In this document: positions 1 to 11,985 of the stretch, one piece after another
How positions within the stretch are numbered: the first letter of the stretch is position 1
How the letters are laid out: every line of letters begins with the position of its first letter
Source: Conus ventricosus
Lineage: Eukaryota; Mollusca; Gastropoda; Neogastropoda; Conidae
Direction of reading: 5' to 3'
DNA: 64,000 nt
Assembly (NCBI GenBank): GCA_018398815.1
Contig: JAFLJL010014739.1
Location: forward strand, 1 to 64,000
Translations under genes and position numbers: made by a program
Notes under the pieces: generated by a model
What the model was told of the DNA's origin: nothing
What the model saw: the letters and a program-made list of their open reading frames with translations, nothing else
Databases searched by the model: none

Positions 1-599
1 GATCTTTTCCGACCGGGACGTCAAGGAGTGAGGACATGCTTTTTAGCTCGCTGTTGTTCGAAACCGGTCTGGCCAAAAGAGGGCTTAAATCTTTTAGAAA
101 CCAAGCAACGAAAACGTGAAATGACAGTAAGTGAACTGGATGATTTTTTTACGTAATTGTTTTGTAGATAAACTTGATTATGAGCCGATTGATGAAGGTT
201 CTTTATTAAGCTGAAAAACATGGCTGAAATTACGCCTGCTTTACTGAAAGCCGGCTCTGAGATCAAAGCTGAAAATCGTAAAACACTTCGGCAATCTTTG
301 CTTTTAGGCCATTGGCTTGAAAGAACAAAAACTCTTTTCAAAAATCTAACCCAAAAGCGTCCTGGGATAATTATCTGAAAAACGAAATTTTGATGGAACC
401 CAAGCTGTGTAGAAAACTGATAGAATTATCATTTTTTTACTATCCAAAGTTTTATAAGCTTGGAATTTCTATCCACAGCTTGTATGAGAAAAGAAGGCTC
501 ATTTTAAAATATATGCAAAGCGACGTTGGCTTCTATGAGCTCTGGCAGGCTGGGTAGCTGCTGCGAAAAATCAATACTGGCCAAGGAACAGCCTAAAGG

Positions 600-815
600 C
601 TAAAATACTCCAGAACTGTGTCACTTCCCCACCGACCGCGGCGTCCTAGAAAGGCCCTCCACAGGGCTAAAAATATGCTAGAACTGTGTCGCTCGCTCAG
701 CAACCGCCGAGTCCTAGAAAGGCTCCCTACAGGACTAAAAATACTCCAGAACTGTGTCACTTGCCCACGACCGCCGCGTCCTAGAAAGGCCCTCAACAGG
801 GCTAAAAATAATACT
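600..815 (+). repeat. 67-bp tandem repeat inside left TIR
   Basis: Three units start at about 600, 667 and 735, with a partial fourth at 802. Each begins CTAAAAATA, carries AGAACTGTGTC and ends with CCTAGAAAGGC followed by a short palindrome of the type CCCTCCACAGGG. The same array is present in the right TIR. Confidence 0.9.
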
Positions 816-834
816 AAGGGAGGTAACTCCTGCA

Positions 835-965
835 CACACACCCCACCCCCCGCCCACTAACACGCCCCACCCACCCCCAACCCACACACACACCCCCACC
901 CCACGCACGCACACACACAACCCCACCCCCACGTGCCCCCACGCATGCACGTCCCACCCCCCTGC
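835..965 (+). repeat. C/A-rich tract of left TIR
   Basis: The tract is built from CACCCC and CACA words, about 130 bp here against about 180 bp in the right TIR, so the two ends have changed length independently. The G-rich complement could fold into G-quadruplexes (inference). Confidence 0.85.
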
Positions 966-970
966 CCACC

Positions 971-1880
971 ATGCCACAAAAAAAAACTAAGATTTGGCAC
1001 GCTCTTTACTTCAACACTATTAATAAATCAGAACAAAACGGGCCCTTTCCATTTTGGTTTTTAGTTAATTTTACATTAATAAATTTATAGGTCCAAAAAA
1101 ATTAATTCTTTAAATTCACTGTTTTTTTCCAATGAGTTAATTATAATCGAAAAACCCGCCTAGTTGAGGGCAAAACCTTTGAACTGTGATGGGTGCCATC
1201 AAAAAAAATTAGCTCTTTTTTTAAAACGTTGAAAATGAACTACAAAAATTTGTTTACGAGAAAAAAAAAGGGGTTTATTACCTTCAATTGTAAACATTTT
1301 CTTTTGTCTAAACTATAAGCTTCCCTCGTGTGGAAGCCAAAGATTTTAGCTAGGCCTCTGGGGGAAAGGTTTTTCTTTCTTTTTCTAGTGGAAAATGATA
1401 GCGATTCGAGGTTTGCCTGTTAATTCCAGAAGATGCCAAATTCGCTAAGTCCCCTTTTAAAAAACAAAATTTGTAAAAACCATAAGATTTGCATTTTATT
1501 TTTTGATTGTCCCCTCGTTACTAATTTTTTCCAGTTATTTTGACCCCCTTTCGTATCTAGCCCACAAAAATTTTAAAACCCAAATTTTCTTTAAGGGAAA
1601 TCCAAAACTCCCAGCCAATTGACCAATTGGGTACTTTAAAGAACACCGCCGTTTTGTTTGGTTTTTTATGTACATCCTTTTTTTAACTATTTTAAAAAAA
1701 AAATTTTAAAAAAAGGGAAACCCTTTTTAAATTAAGAAAAGTGCCCAACAATGTAGGGCTTTTTTATAACCCCAAATCTTTAGACTTCAGCAATCTAACC
1801 CATTGCAGTAGTGAATCATACGGCTTTCCGGGTTCGACTTGAAAAACCCGTAACTAATATTTAAATCCCCCAAATAAAGG
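971..1880. other. Noisy AT-rich stretch, no gene recognised
   Basis: This is the start of the degraded-looking part of the window, full of A and T runs. By position in the outer element a penton-like gene might be expected here, but no reading frame on either strand could be aligned convincingly to the clean penton-like gene at 32165-32845. Confidence 0.5.
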
Positions 1881-2843
1881 GTTGATAGGTGCGTCAGAAA
1901 GGGTCCCCGCCCTAGCGTTTTACCAGAATCAGTTAAATTTTGCCTTTACTGCACAACTCTGGCTGTGGTGTTTATTTGCAAAACCTTTTTAAAACCCCCC
2001 AAAATCTTTTAGAAAAGGCCCTATATCAACCTTTCGTTTATTACCTAACAGACGAATACAAAACTGAACAAAAGTAATCCTCCCAAACGAAAAACGCGTT
2101 TAATCCTTTTAAAAGCCCAATGGCAATAAGATATAAAAGAATCTGCAACGAATTTAACTTAATCCTTCAACTGACTTTAGACAAAAGTTAACCGCAATAG
2201 GGGTTAGGCACTTTTGTATTTGGGGGGTTAAAAAGAGAATATACTTTTGATACTCCCCGGCCCAACCCCCTTTTTTTAACCAGAAAAAACCATTTTCGAT
2301 TGGAATCCTAGAAAAAAAAACTCCTAATGCTGGGAAACTTTTATCTTAATGAAAGTGAAGGTTTAACAATGGGATTTTCCAAAGACTTAATGACCCATAC
2401 GGACATACTTTTGGGTTTCCCTATTGGAGCACAAGCGCAGACCAAGTCGCATATTTGACCAAATCTACGGGGTTTGACCCCAAAAAAACAATTTTAGCCA
2501 ATTTTAGAAGATGCTTTTAACTCTGTTTTTAAATTTTACCTGCCAGCATAAAAAGGTACAAAGTTTTTTGCACATGCTGGGTCAAAGGTTGACTTTGTTG
2601 AGGTCTGGTTTTTAAACAGCGCCCTGTTTTGACTGCAGAGGGCATATACAGAATTTTAAACAATGAAATCCTTATGCTGGAGACGACCAAAATTTGGGCA
2701 CAACAGGTTAAAACGGGGCCCACCCCATCCTTTAAAAAAAAGTACCAGCCTGAAAAAAGCGACCCATTAAAAAACACCCCCCAGCCAGAAACAGCCCAGA
2801 AAGCACCCCCACCTGCTGATCTACCTCACACTGACAGTCCCTA
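1880..2843 (+). pseudogene. Outer copy of fam-1 Polinton protein (noisy)
   Basis: This is the counterpart of the clean gene at 30940-32144, on the opposite strand. The reading YQNQLNFA near 1920, a GCGV-like word just after it, an FIL-x-x-SEGLT-like block near 2345, GAQAQTK near 2440 and a KKQF-x-x-NLEDA-like block near 2490 all line up with the clean copy in order. The last open part, 2629-2843, ends in a proline-rich tail that differs from the clean copy. The frame changes several times. Function is unknown; the family is recurrent in invertebrate Polintons (established knowledge) and is probably a virion component (inference). Confidence 0.65.
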
Positions 2844-2859
2844 GCGAAAGACAGCCCTC

Positions 2860-4060
2860 GTTTATTTTTAAATTTAAAAAGGTTAGCTATCTTTTTTCAC
2901 TAAAAAAAATCCAGCACTAGCATCCAAAACGTCCAGATGGTCGGCCATTAACCGGGCAATTTTGCCAAAAGTGAAAAAACCCCAACTAACAACACTCCCT
3001 TTATCCCAGGCAGAGCTAAAGCACTTTGGGGCTGTAACTTTTTTAAAAATTTGCTAATGATGAAATTTTTTTTTTAAAACCAACTTTTCCCGGGTGAGGC
3101 GTTGGGGCGTTAGGGCCCTGTTGGTCGCTACCGTTAAAGCATAAACGAGTTGAGTAGCAAACCCAAGGCCGTTAATATACTAACTATTGAAAACCCCCTG
3201 TTCTAAACAGGTCCTTATTCTTTCTGCCAGGGTGTTTTATAAATTTTCTGTTTATAGTTTCTCTGATTTGCTTGTTTTGATGCTAGCTGCGTCTGTTTAG
3301 ACAGAAACTTCTAACCGGGCCCCGCCCTTTGTAGCTTAAATCTTTTTTTTCTGCTGTATTCAGCCTTTTCTTCTCTCCAAAAAAGTTATCGTTGATCAGC
3401 CAGTTTTTTTTTTTTCTTTTTCTATCTCCCCCTTTAGTCCCCAAAGTTTTGCCAAATTGTTTGTTAATTACCCTTTTTGTCCGTAAAGTCTTAAAGCCCG
3501 GGATTTCCCCGCATAGGAATGGGAATCTTCAATTGTTTTTAACTGCGTCTCCTCATTAAAACTCGTCTCATTTCTGCTATTTGTTCATCTGTGTCGATTT
3601 AATTCTTAAAAGGGTATTTTTTTGTATTTCAGATTTTTTTGGCAACTTTTGCCCCAACCTGTAAAATAACAGCTTGACCTTAAATTGTCAATAAAGTTTA
3701 ATGCCTTTGGTCAATAATAGGGGATCTTTTAAAAATTGGGTGCTTAAAAAAGGGTTGGATCTGGTTTCATAAGTTTTTACACCTTTCCTTTGCGGTTTTA
3801 CATAAAAAAGATTATTTTCATCTGTTGAAAAATCAGAAACCCAAAAATGCTTCTGGTGCTCCCCCCCATAGGTAATAATGATTTCAATTTATCTAGCAAT
3901 CGTTTTTGACTTAAACCCTACCCCTTTGGGCCTGCTGCTGCTCCTTCGCTTTTTTGCAATGAAGGGCCCATTCTGTTTATCTTTTTCTTCACCAATAGGA
4001 TCAATTGGGGGAAAAACTTCACCCATTTTTTTTTATTTATATTTTTTTTGTTTTTTTAAA
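2860..4060 (-). pseudogene. Outer copy of fam-2 coiled-coil/membrane protein (noisy)
   Basis: Minus-strand frames align in order with the clean gene at 29761-30966. They show a block reading LTNNLAKLWGLKGEIEKEKK (clean copy LTNNLAKLGELDGHIKREKE), then a stretch matching the hydrophobic segment, then a K-rich amphipathic stretch followed by ALPGIKG and a final hydrophobic tail. Many frame changes. It is transcribed away from the capsid gene that follows, the same divergent pairing as in the inner Polinton, which supports both identifications. Confidence 0.65.
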
Positions 4061-4109
4061 AATGAACTCATACGGCTGTGACCTCGACCATACAAAAAAA
4101 GGAAGGACC

Positions 4110-5150
4110 CCCAGGGGTAAAAGGTTAAGGCAGCTGTTTTTAGTGTAAATATCCCAAAACAGTTGAGCCGGGACAAGATTTAAACGTCGGGTTCCCCGTC
4201 TGGCGCTGCGATGTTAAAATGCCAGGCACCGCTAAATTTTATTCAAAAAAGATATTACTCAGCAGATCCAAATGCTACTGTGTCGTATTTAGGCAGGGTA
4301 TCTTTTAATCTATAGTAATTAAACGGGAGGGTAAAGAAGTTTTTTTACAAAGCGAGGCAACATTTTTGCCCCTATTTGATCTTGGTACCAAAAAAAGAAA
4401 GAAAAGAGAAAGTTTATCGGGGAATACAAACCCCAAAACGGTCTCAAGCACAGGTTTTTAAAACGGGGAAGCAAAAATGATGTTAAAGATGAGGCAGTAA
4501 GAAGCATTTGGCAACAGTTCTGCCCCCTCTAATTTTGAGCTGTTAAAAGAGATTTTCCCATTTACCAGGTGCACAAAAAGAAAACTTACTTATCTTGACA
4601 TTTAACCTACGGCTCTGTTGTTCGTCGAAGACCCTTTGCTAAATACACGTTGTAAAATCCCCGGTTTTGAGTTGAAAAACCCCGGCGGGCCCAGAACAAT
4701 TTTAAACCCAGTATAAAAGTAAAACGGTTTTTTTTTAAAGAAACGTTTTGCACGCCATTAAGAAAATAAAAAACAAGCGAGCACTCTTTGGAAATCATCA
4801 ATCAGTCTCAAGTCTTAAAAGGAATTTTTTCTTTTTTTTAAAGAAGGAACAACTCCTTTTCAGAAAGAATCAAAGCTTTTTATAACCCAAAAAAAATTGG
4901 AAGGTTACTGGTAATAAATGGCAAGTTATCTTTGTATTCAGGGCGGGATTTTTTCCCTAAAAACACTTTGTTAAAAAGAAAGATTTTTTGTGGGGGGCCC
5001 CAAAAGGGACCCCTACAGTTGTGTGATGTAAAAAACTTCGCCTTTAGAGTAAGACTCGAAGATCTTAAAAACCCAAAATAGGGGCTTGGCGGGATTTTAG
5101 ATCCACATTAAAACAGTTTGTTTTGGAAGTGGAGAAAGGAAGGAAAAAGA
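4110..5150 (+). pseudogene. Outer major capsid protein (noisy, broken)
   Basis: It lies head-to-head with fam-2 as in the inner Polinton. Plus-strand words such as FLPLFDLW-like text near 4350-4380, EREKF near 4400, and NGLKHRF and NDVKDEAVRSIW near 4440-4510 correspond in order to the clean capsid gene at 28440-29724. The later part is hard to follow. In Polintons this protein is a double jelly-roll capsid subunit related to the hexon lineage (established knowledge). The assignment rests on order and short words, not on a continuous frame. Confidence 0.55.
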
Positions 5151-5289
5151 TGGTATCAAAAAATTTTTCAAAAAAAGAGACGGAAAAGGCCCCAATAAAA
5201 ATGCCATTTTTAGGGTTTTGTGTGCTCTTAAACATTAAAGAAAAAGGCTAAAAAAAGTGGCTTATTAAAATGTAGAAAAAATTTTCTAA

Positions 5290-5830
5290 TAAAAAACGAT
5301 GGTAGTTTAAAGTTTCTTCCTAAAGTCCCATTTTCCCTTATCTGGGGGGATTACGGGGTGGGGGAAAAAACTGTCTTCGTACTTGATTTGTTACAAACAA
5401 TATACAGGTTTCTTACGGAAATTTGTTATATTTGCCCCAAAGCCCAGTTTACAAAGAAAGGAAGTTTATTTGGACAGCGATAATAATTTTTAGTTGATGC
5501 ACGACAAACTGAACGACTTTTTAGAGCATTACTTGACTATTTGGGGAACTGAAACCCTGTTTATTATTGATGACTGTTCAGTGAACGGCATTGTTAAAAA
5601 AAAAAAAAAGCTCTGTAAAAGCTACCCTTTAGTGGGCGCCAGCCTTAGTTTTCTGTGTGGTTTTAACTCAAAAATACAAGCTGTCTTAAAAGTTTTAGAT
5701 CACATTTTAAAATCGGTTTTATTATTTTACACAAAGGGCAAAGTAGTTTTGAAGAATGTTTGGTGAAAATTTAAAATAAGGGACAAAGGAGTAACAAAAA
5801 TAAAAGAGCGTTAAAAAAATTAAAGCACCC
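5290..5830 (+). pseudogene. Outer packaging ATPase (noisy, partial)
   Basis: The 90-codon open stretch at 5494-5766 contains TLFIIDDCS, a Walker B strand identical in spacing to LIIDDCSAEKR in the clean ATPase at 33740-34386. Upstream, near 5340-5390, a degraded G-x-x-G-x-GK block sits at the Walker A position, followed by a VFVLDLLQ-like strand near 5385. The gene belongs to the FtsK/HerA-A32 packaging ATPases, which pump DNA into capsids in Polintons and related viruses. Walker A is not intact as read, either through noise or decay. It is followed by fam-3, whereas in the inner Polinton fam-3 precedes the ATPase. Confidence 0.7.
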
Positions 5831-5940
5831 GCATGCTAGCGGATCCCCCCCCATTTTCAATATGTTTGTTTATTGTAAATTGTTTTTTATTGATTGCTTA
5901 TAACAATTTATTTTTTTTAATTTTTTATTTTATAAAAAGA

Positions 5941-6120
5941 ATGCCCGGGGGGGCCAAATCAAAAGCGGAGTTAGCTCCAAAATGCGTTTGAGTGAGCTAA
6001 AAGCCCTGAACCATGAGTTTGCAAATAGTAGTGCCGGAAATTTTTATGGATTTAAATACCCGTTGGGGTTTAAAAACGAACAGAAATTGAAGCAAAAAAA
6101 CGACACTGCTCCTCCCATTT
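5941..6120 (+). pseudogene. Outer fam-3 protein, 5' part (cut by Gypsy-1)
   Basis: An ATG at 5941 opens a frame that, with one shift, aligns with the start of the clean fam-3 gene at 32867. NFYGFKYPLGFKNEQKL near 6030-6090 matches ALYGFEYTKDGDYKRK. The similarity stops at about 6115, where the Gypsy-1 LTR begins. The missing remainder of the same family resumes at 35001, just after the other LTR. The two parts are complementary in content, which is the main evidence that they are halves of one interrupted gene. Confidence 0.7.
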
Positions 6121-6305
6121 GCTCCTGACTTGTGGGGGGTCTTCTTGGCCTGGGCGCTTCTTAGTTCCCCTCTCCGCCCCTGGTTTGTCTGCGTACTCGG
6201 TCGACGTTGGGCCCCCCAAAAAGCCCGGGCGGAAGTCCGGATTTGGTCGTTGATTGGGCGTTCCCCCGATATGGAAATCGGCTTGACTCGAGTCCGTACT
6301 TATCA
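6116..6305 (-). repeat. Gypsy-1 3' LTR (left)
   Basis: It matches 34789-35000 along its length, for example TTTGTCTGCGTACTCGG and GAGTCCGTACTTATCA at the end. About 20 bases are missing relative to the clean LTR, mostly in the noisy start. Open frames across it on both strands are spurious. Confidence 0.75.
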
Positions 6306-6316
6306 TCTCCCCCTTC
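6306..6316 (-). promoter_or_regulatory. Gypsy-1 polypurine tract
   Basis: Read on the minus strand the 11 bases are GAAGGGGGAGA, ending exactly where the LTR begins with TGATAAGT. This is the expected position of the plus-strand primer of an LTR retrotransposon and fixes the orientation of Gypsy-1. Confidence 0.75.
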
Positions 6317-6359
6317 GTTCAAAACTGAGTACTGGTTTATTGCTACGAAGCGGCTTTTC

Positions 6360-9300
6360 CCCATAAAAAATTCGCACTGATGTCTTTCAGAGTTTTAAAG
6401 ATTCTGCCTGGTGCCATGATAAATAATTCATGAACCCATAAATGTTCTGCAACCAAATGCCCCTTTACAAAAAATGGCTTGTGACTTGTTGTCAAAATTG
6501 TTAACAGGGTTTTCTCTACCTGTGAGTTCTTGGCTCTCACTTTTTGGACCCCTTTCCCCGCTTCTATTTACATTTGGATTGGTACCCCAAAAAATGTTCT
6601 GAAACCAAATGGGTCCCCACCTGTTTTCCCTGGTATTTTTATAAATTGACTTCTCCCCGGGTTTTTTTTTCCCCGGGTGGTCTTTAAATGTTGGAGGAGA
6701 ATGATCTTTCTGAGTCAATTTTCTCTATGTCCCCCCGACTTGGGATTTTCTGTTGATTCGGAAGCTGGCTGCTTTTCGCTGTTCCGATCCTCTGACTGGA
6801 TTGTGGGCCCTTTTTTCTTGCTTGTCCTGTTGCTTCCTTTTCTGACGCTTTGGTAAGATTTGGGGTTCTGGTTGTTTTTCTAATGGTGCTTCCGGCGTGG
6901 ATAAGAATTTTTTTCTGGTTTTTTCTGTTGCGTGCATTTCGTTAAGCAATGTTTTTTTTCGGTTTCGCCCTTGTTTGCTAGTTTGAAATGGTGCATCTCT
7001 GTGGGTCTTTTTATTGTCGAAAATTCCTCCTGGCTCTTTGTGGATCCGCTGTCGGACAACCACATGAATGAGGTTCATACGCTGTTGTTAGTTTGGTTTG
7101 CTTCATCTGTTTACCAAAAACATGATCCCCGATGATAAAGTGTTTTCGGGGGCATTGGTGTCTGGTTTTTCTTCTTTTTCAGCTTGTACGGGAGACCCTT
7201 GTCGCAATGTGCTCTGTATTCTGTTTTTTTTCTGTTTTGGCAAAATTGTGTCGTAACCCACTTTTGTCCTCCCCTCTGTTCATAAAGGGCCCCTATAAGG
7301 ATTTGTCTGTGTGCTGGGTGTGCTGTCGACCTGTAACCTTCTTTTTCTGGATTGAAATTTCGAGTTCTCCTTTTTTAAAGTGTGCAATTGTAGTTTTATT
7401 CGGGTTTTTTTCATGAAGCTTTCAGCCCCTCCTTTTGCTCTCGGGTGTGCGGGTGTTACTCTATGGGTTTTTTTCCCAAATTTTTCCGTGAATCTTGGAA
7501 CTCTGCTGAAGAATGGGGCCCTTTTTCCCGTCCGATTTTTTGGGGTTGCCTGGTTGCCTTTATCTTCACTGGTTTGATGATTGTTTGATCGTTGAGTATA
7601 CGCGTTCATTCCGCATTTTGGGTTCTTTTATCTATTAGACCAAGTTGAAGGGCCGTTGCATAGGTCCGCCAAAGTCCGGAGAGTGTGTCCCATGGTTGCT
7701 CTGGTTTGGGTTTCCCCTTTGAGGGTTTTGGTTTGTCTGCTTTGTGGGATTGGGCACTCGAGAAAATTCCCCTACAGTGCTTTTATCTTGATTCATTTTG
7801 GGAACCATACTTCCCCCGCATCATTTTTTCATTTTGGTCATTCCGGGTGCCAAAGCTGTGCCCTGATTAATGCTTTCTTCTGCAATCCTCTTGGAATCAC
7901 AATCTGTGTAGTCTGAAAATCATCCTTCTGCATAAAAAGGTCATCTTTGATTGATAAAAAAGGTTGTATGTCTGGATCTCTTCTAGGGATCTCCCGTCAC
8001 CTTTGAAATTTCGTTCTTTTACTTGCGGGGGGGCACTTTGGGTTTGTTTTGATCTGTCCCACGATTGGGGTCTGACTGGATATTGTTTTGATAGCTGCTT
8101 CTGCTGAATCTGTCTCTTCGCTATCTGTTGTCTTGGTAGTGGATGTTGGATAGAAATCCAAGGGACTGCTGCGTCTTTGCCGGGCTCATAAACTATGTCA
8201 TATTTTAGTTTTGAAAGCTCAAAACCCCATTCTCTTTCTTGCTTTTTACTTGGGTGGGCTTGCTGAAAAAAGGGAAAATTAGTGGTTTGTGGGATGTGAT
8301 GATCTTAAACCCGGTGCTCCCAGAAGTAAACCCCCAATCTTTTTCTTTGCCATCGACTCCCCAAACGCCCTTTTTTCTTTTTTGGTGTTCTTGCCCGGGT
8401 TCTGTGATGATCTGCGTAAATGACGGTTGTACCCCCATTTCTGTCCCCTGGAACGTCCCCCCTGATAAACCTTCATGGAAGCTGCTTCACATCTCAAGAT
8501 GATGGTCTTCTGGGATCAAAAAACCCTTGTATGTCATTTTTTAAAGCCTTTTTCATCTTTAAATGTTTCCCTCTTGTTCTTTTCCCCATGGAGGTTGTGT
8601 TTTTGGCGTCATTTTCCCTCGGGGCTCTGTCAAATGTTATTTTGGGAAATAAACTTTGATAGGTCCCTGCCCTTCCCCAAAAAAAGCCGCACGGCGTTTT
8701 TGCTCTCTGGTGCTGGCATTCTTTCTGCTCTAACTTTCTGGAGAGGGTTTGACCCATCATTCGTGAATCTTATCCAAAGAAAAAATTTTCTTTGACTCCG
8801 AAGGCATTTTGGGTTGAACTCCCCCCGTATTCGGCTGCTCTCTGTAATCCCTGTTCGAGCGTTCTGTCTTTGCTCTTCGCGTTCTTCCCCCCGATGAGGA
8901 TGTCATCTCTCTGGTTCAGGCAGTGGGGAAATACCCCCAAAATATCTTGACGACGTTTCATCGAATACGTCTTGTGACGTTGGCTCCGAAGTTTTTCCTT
9001 TTGGGTCTTTTTTCCCCCGGGTGTGCTGAAGTTGCAACAGTTTTAAAACTTCGCATTTCCCCATTTGGGTTATACCCTTGATTCATACCCAAACTTGGAA
9101 AAGATCTTGCAATCATAAAAATTTGTGTGTAAAGTCTTCCACATCGGAGCGGTGTACCTGTACCTTTCCATGCTGCTTTTTTTGGAACCGAAGGCCCACA
9201 TTTGCTTGATCATTGTCCCCCTATCTTCTTCTTGGGGGATCTTGTGCTTTGGCTTCAGCGGGCCCCACCAGGGTGAGCACCAGGTGATTGGCTCATCCTT

Positions 9301-9700
9301 GGGACTCTCTCAAATATCCTTTTTTATACATTGTCCACCATTCCTTCGGGTTCTTGTAGGAATAGGGAACGTTTGGCTTCTGGGCCTGGACAGTGTTTTT
9401 TTCATGGAATTAGTTTGGGACCCTTTGATCTTCCCTACTCCTTGAAACACTGTCTTGTGTTTTCTAGTAAAATCAGTTCTAGAAGTGTGTCTTTTTGTTT
9501 TTGGCTCTTAGGTTCCTTAATAACCATTGGTCAAATTTTTAAAACAGCCTAGCTTCTCTAGGTCCTTTGCTTAGAGAGGAGGTGAATGAATTTTTTATCA
9601 AGACTATGAATTTTTCTGCCCCCTTGGTAGCTTTTTGACTGTGGCGTAAAATTCCCCTTTTACAGGTAAAATTATTTGACAGGTCTTCAATGTCACTGGT
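6360..9700 (-). pseudogene. Gypsy-1 pol remnants (RT, RNase H, integrase)
   Basis: Minus-strand frames show the Ty3/Gypsy order. A reverse transcriptase catalytic block QRDDILIGG lies at 8887-8913, followed by a block resembling the RT thumb (AGTYQSLFPK) near 8670. RNase H-like text around 8200-8450 includes a FKIITSHKPL-type segment near 8260-8300. An integrase catalytic-core end, PAHPRAKGGAESFM with the glutamate, lies at 7412-7453. Frames shift every 50-100 codons, matching the poor base quality. The far end (7078-6360) is a basic, proline/lysine-rich integrase tail. Because errors are dense, it cannot be said whether the element was functional when inserted. Confidence 0.7.
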
Positions 9701-10860
9701 GTCCCCTTTCGCTTCACCTTGCATTTGATCTGTTCTGTGGCTTTAAATGATGTTTGTCCTGATTTTACGTCAGCTCCGCTTCAGGTTCGTCTATGAAAAC
9801 ATTTTTATTGAACCTAAAAGTTTTGTTTTCATATTCTTTTGATTTTGCTTTACGGTTTAGGAAAAGAATTTTTTCATCTGAGAAAATTTTTTCTTTTGTC
9901 ACCCCCCTTGAGCTGGATCTGTTGAGAGTAGGTTTTTGTTCTTTTTACAGTTGTTCAAACCCTGCGGGACCTGCATATTGCAAAGTGTGTAACTTGTTAC
10001 ATTTCTTACATCTTTTGCCAAGCTGGGCATCCTTCCCTGGCTTTTGAAACCTCTGCCACAGTAACCGCATGGTTCTGTAAAGCTTCTTTTGCTTTTTTGT
10101 CTTTTTGTTCGAAGGGCTTTTAAATTTTGGTCTATCTCTTATTTTTTTATCTCTGCCTCTTCTCTCTCTTTTGGACTGACTGTTTTCCATGTCTTTCCTT
10201 GTAATTGTTTTTCCTCATCTTAGCGCTTCTAAAAAGAATTTGGTAAAACCCCTTTTTTTAAATTGCTTTTTTTTGAGGTGGCTTATTCCCCTGGTTTGGA
10301 TTAAATTTCAGAAACCTTCATTTTTATGTTTCCAAATTTACACTCTTTGCTTTCTCTCTGAGTCTTTTTAGAGTAGAATTAAAGACCCCGTTCTTCCCCT
10401 CTTCAAAAAGGATCTTGCATGCTGTTTATTTTGTTTTGGGTTTTGTGGTTGTTCAAATTTTTCCTTCAGTGGTTGAGTATCAGCCCCCCTTTGCAACTTC
10501 TCATTGGTAAATTTTTCTAAGGGACAACCTCTGTGCCCCCGAGATCAAAAAAGCTCCTTTTGTCTGCTATTCGTAATCTTTGAAAAATCTGAACTCTTCT
10601 CTTTTTTTCTACCCAAATTTTCCCCGCTTTAGCTGGTAGAAAAGGGTTGTCGGGTGACAAAAAGGGCTGCTCTGAGGTGTGGTTGAGAAAATTTAAAAAA
10701 TTTAAAACCAAACCAGGGGGAAAAAAACTAAAAACCCCCCCAAGAAAGGGAGAAAAGGGAAAAGGAAAAAGAAACGAAAAAAAAACAGGGGAAAAAAAAA
10801 AACGGGGGGAAAGAAAACCCCAACCAAAAACCAAATTTTTTTTCCTCTTGTTTTAAAACC
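9700..10860 (-). pseudogene. Gypsy-1 gag remnant with zinc knuckle
   Basis: On the minus strand near 9960-10080 a cysteine-rich block appears in overlapping frames, including GKRCKKCNKLH, as in the double CCHC knuckles of Mag-type Gypsy Gag. Upstream is lysine-rich text, and 10517-10834 is an open but noisy frame. The gene start is not identified. The N-terminal side should lie towards the right LTR and is cut off by the inner Polinton. Confidence 0.55.
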
Positions 10861-11490
10861 TAAAAGCCATTTTTTTCAAAATTTTTCCCCCAAAATTTTT
10901 CACGAAAAGGGGGAAAAAACCTTAAAAACCTTTGGGGTTTTAGCCAACGTAGTGGTGTTTTCCCAATTGGGTTCCCCTGTGCCCCCTTTCCCCCAGAGGG
11001 GGTTTTGTTTACCCCCTTACAAAATTTTTTTTAAAACCCTTTTAATGTGTTTTATTTTTTATTTTAAAAAAATTAAAAAATATAAAACAAATTTTTATTC
11101 AATAAATTTTACTTTAAAAAAATTTTTTTTTAAAAAATTAGGCCAACATTTGGAAACCAAAAAATTTTTTTCGGGAAAAGAAAAAAATGAAAAGGGGAAA
11201 GAAGAAAAGGGGGTTAAGGAAATGAAACAGATGAGCCCGGAAGGGAAAGAAGAGGCCAATTTAAAAAAGGCGGCAGGGGAAAAGGGGGCCAACAAAACAA
11301 ACCCACCCTTTTTTTCTCTTAGAAGCTAAAGCCATTTTTAAAAAACTCCAATTTTTAAGGCAGGAAACAGGGGTTTTTAACTAAAAAATTTATTTTTCCC
11401 TTTTTTTCCCCCAAGAAAACTTGGTTGAACAGATGAATGTTGTAAACATTTTGTGTTTAAGTGCGGCTGATCGGAAAGGGTTCCCCCAAA
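10860..11490. other. Noisy junction zone between Gypsy-1 and inner Polinton
   Basis: This is long runs of A, T and G with no alignable gene. The left junction of the inner Polinton with Gypsy-1 must fall here, because homology of unit A with unit B starts at about 11490. The 125-codon frame at 10952-11329 is lysine/phenylalanine homopolymer text and is not supported as a gene. Confidence 0.5.
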
Positions 11491-11784
11491 AAAAATTCTA
11501 ACCGTTTTTCTGCCCTTTGTGTGCCCTTTTAATTGGGTTTTTTAAATGTTCTTGGAAAAAAGTGGGGTTTGCAGATTTTACATTATAGTATGGAAAGAAA
11601 AATTGGCGGGATTTTAATAAATCTAAAAAACAAAGGTGAACTCTGGGGTTGGGATAAGCCTAATCTTAAAGGTTGGGTCACCCCGAAAAGAACATTTTTT
11701 GATAGTATTTAGGGGGGTTTTTTTTAATTGGCTCTTTGAAATGGCCGAGAAACCCTGCAGGGCCCACCCCTGCTTTTAAAAATC

Positions 11785-11985
11785 TTTTTTTAGATACCGT
11801 CAGCAGGACTCGGGGTTTTGAGAGTTGGTGCTTTAGCAAAAAGTGCGCGCGGCTGTAAGGGACCTGCCCAGGGGCCTACCACGGGGCGTAAAAATCTATT
11901 TATTTAGAAACCCTATGCAGGAGGGTCGGGGTTGTTTAGAGTTGACTGCCTTGAATTTCCACCAAGCACTTAAGACTTTGTTTTT
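11785..11985 (+). repeat. 110-bp tandem repeat at left end of unit A
   Basis: Two noisy units contain CAGCAGGA, TCGGGTT and GAGTTGGTGCTTTAGCAA. They match the cleaner three-unit array at 20585-20865. By position this is the subterminal repeat of the inner Polinton end. Confidence 0.7.

Larger units (their letters stand above)
1..970 (+). repeat. Left terminal inverted repeat of outer Polinton
   Basis: It matches the reverse complement of 48240-49239 with few differences. Starting from the outer end it contains about 590 bp of unique sequence, then three 67-bp tandem units, then a C/A-rich tract. It may start before the window. Unlike the sequence just inside it, it looks clean. No coding sequence is supported; open frames here are shadows of the repeats. 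Confidence 0.9.

Noticed and set aside
6130..6366. Frames of 67-78 codons on both strands
   Set aside because: They lie in the Gypsy-1 LTR and adjoining polypurine tract.
10952..11329. 125-codon plus-strand frame
   Set aside because: It consists mainly of Lys/Phe from A and T runs in the noisiest part of the window.
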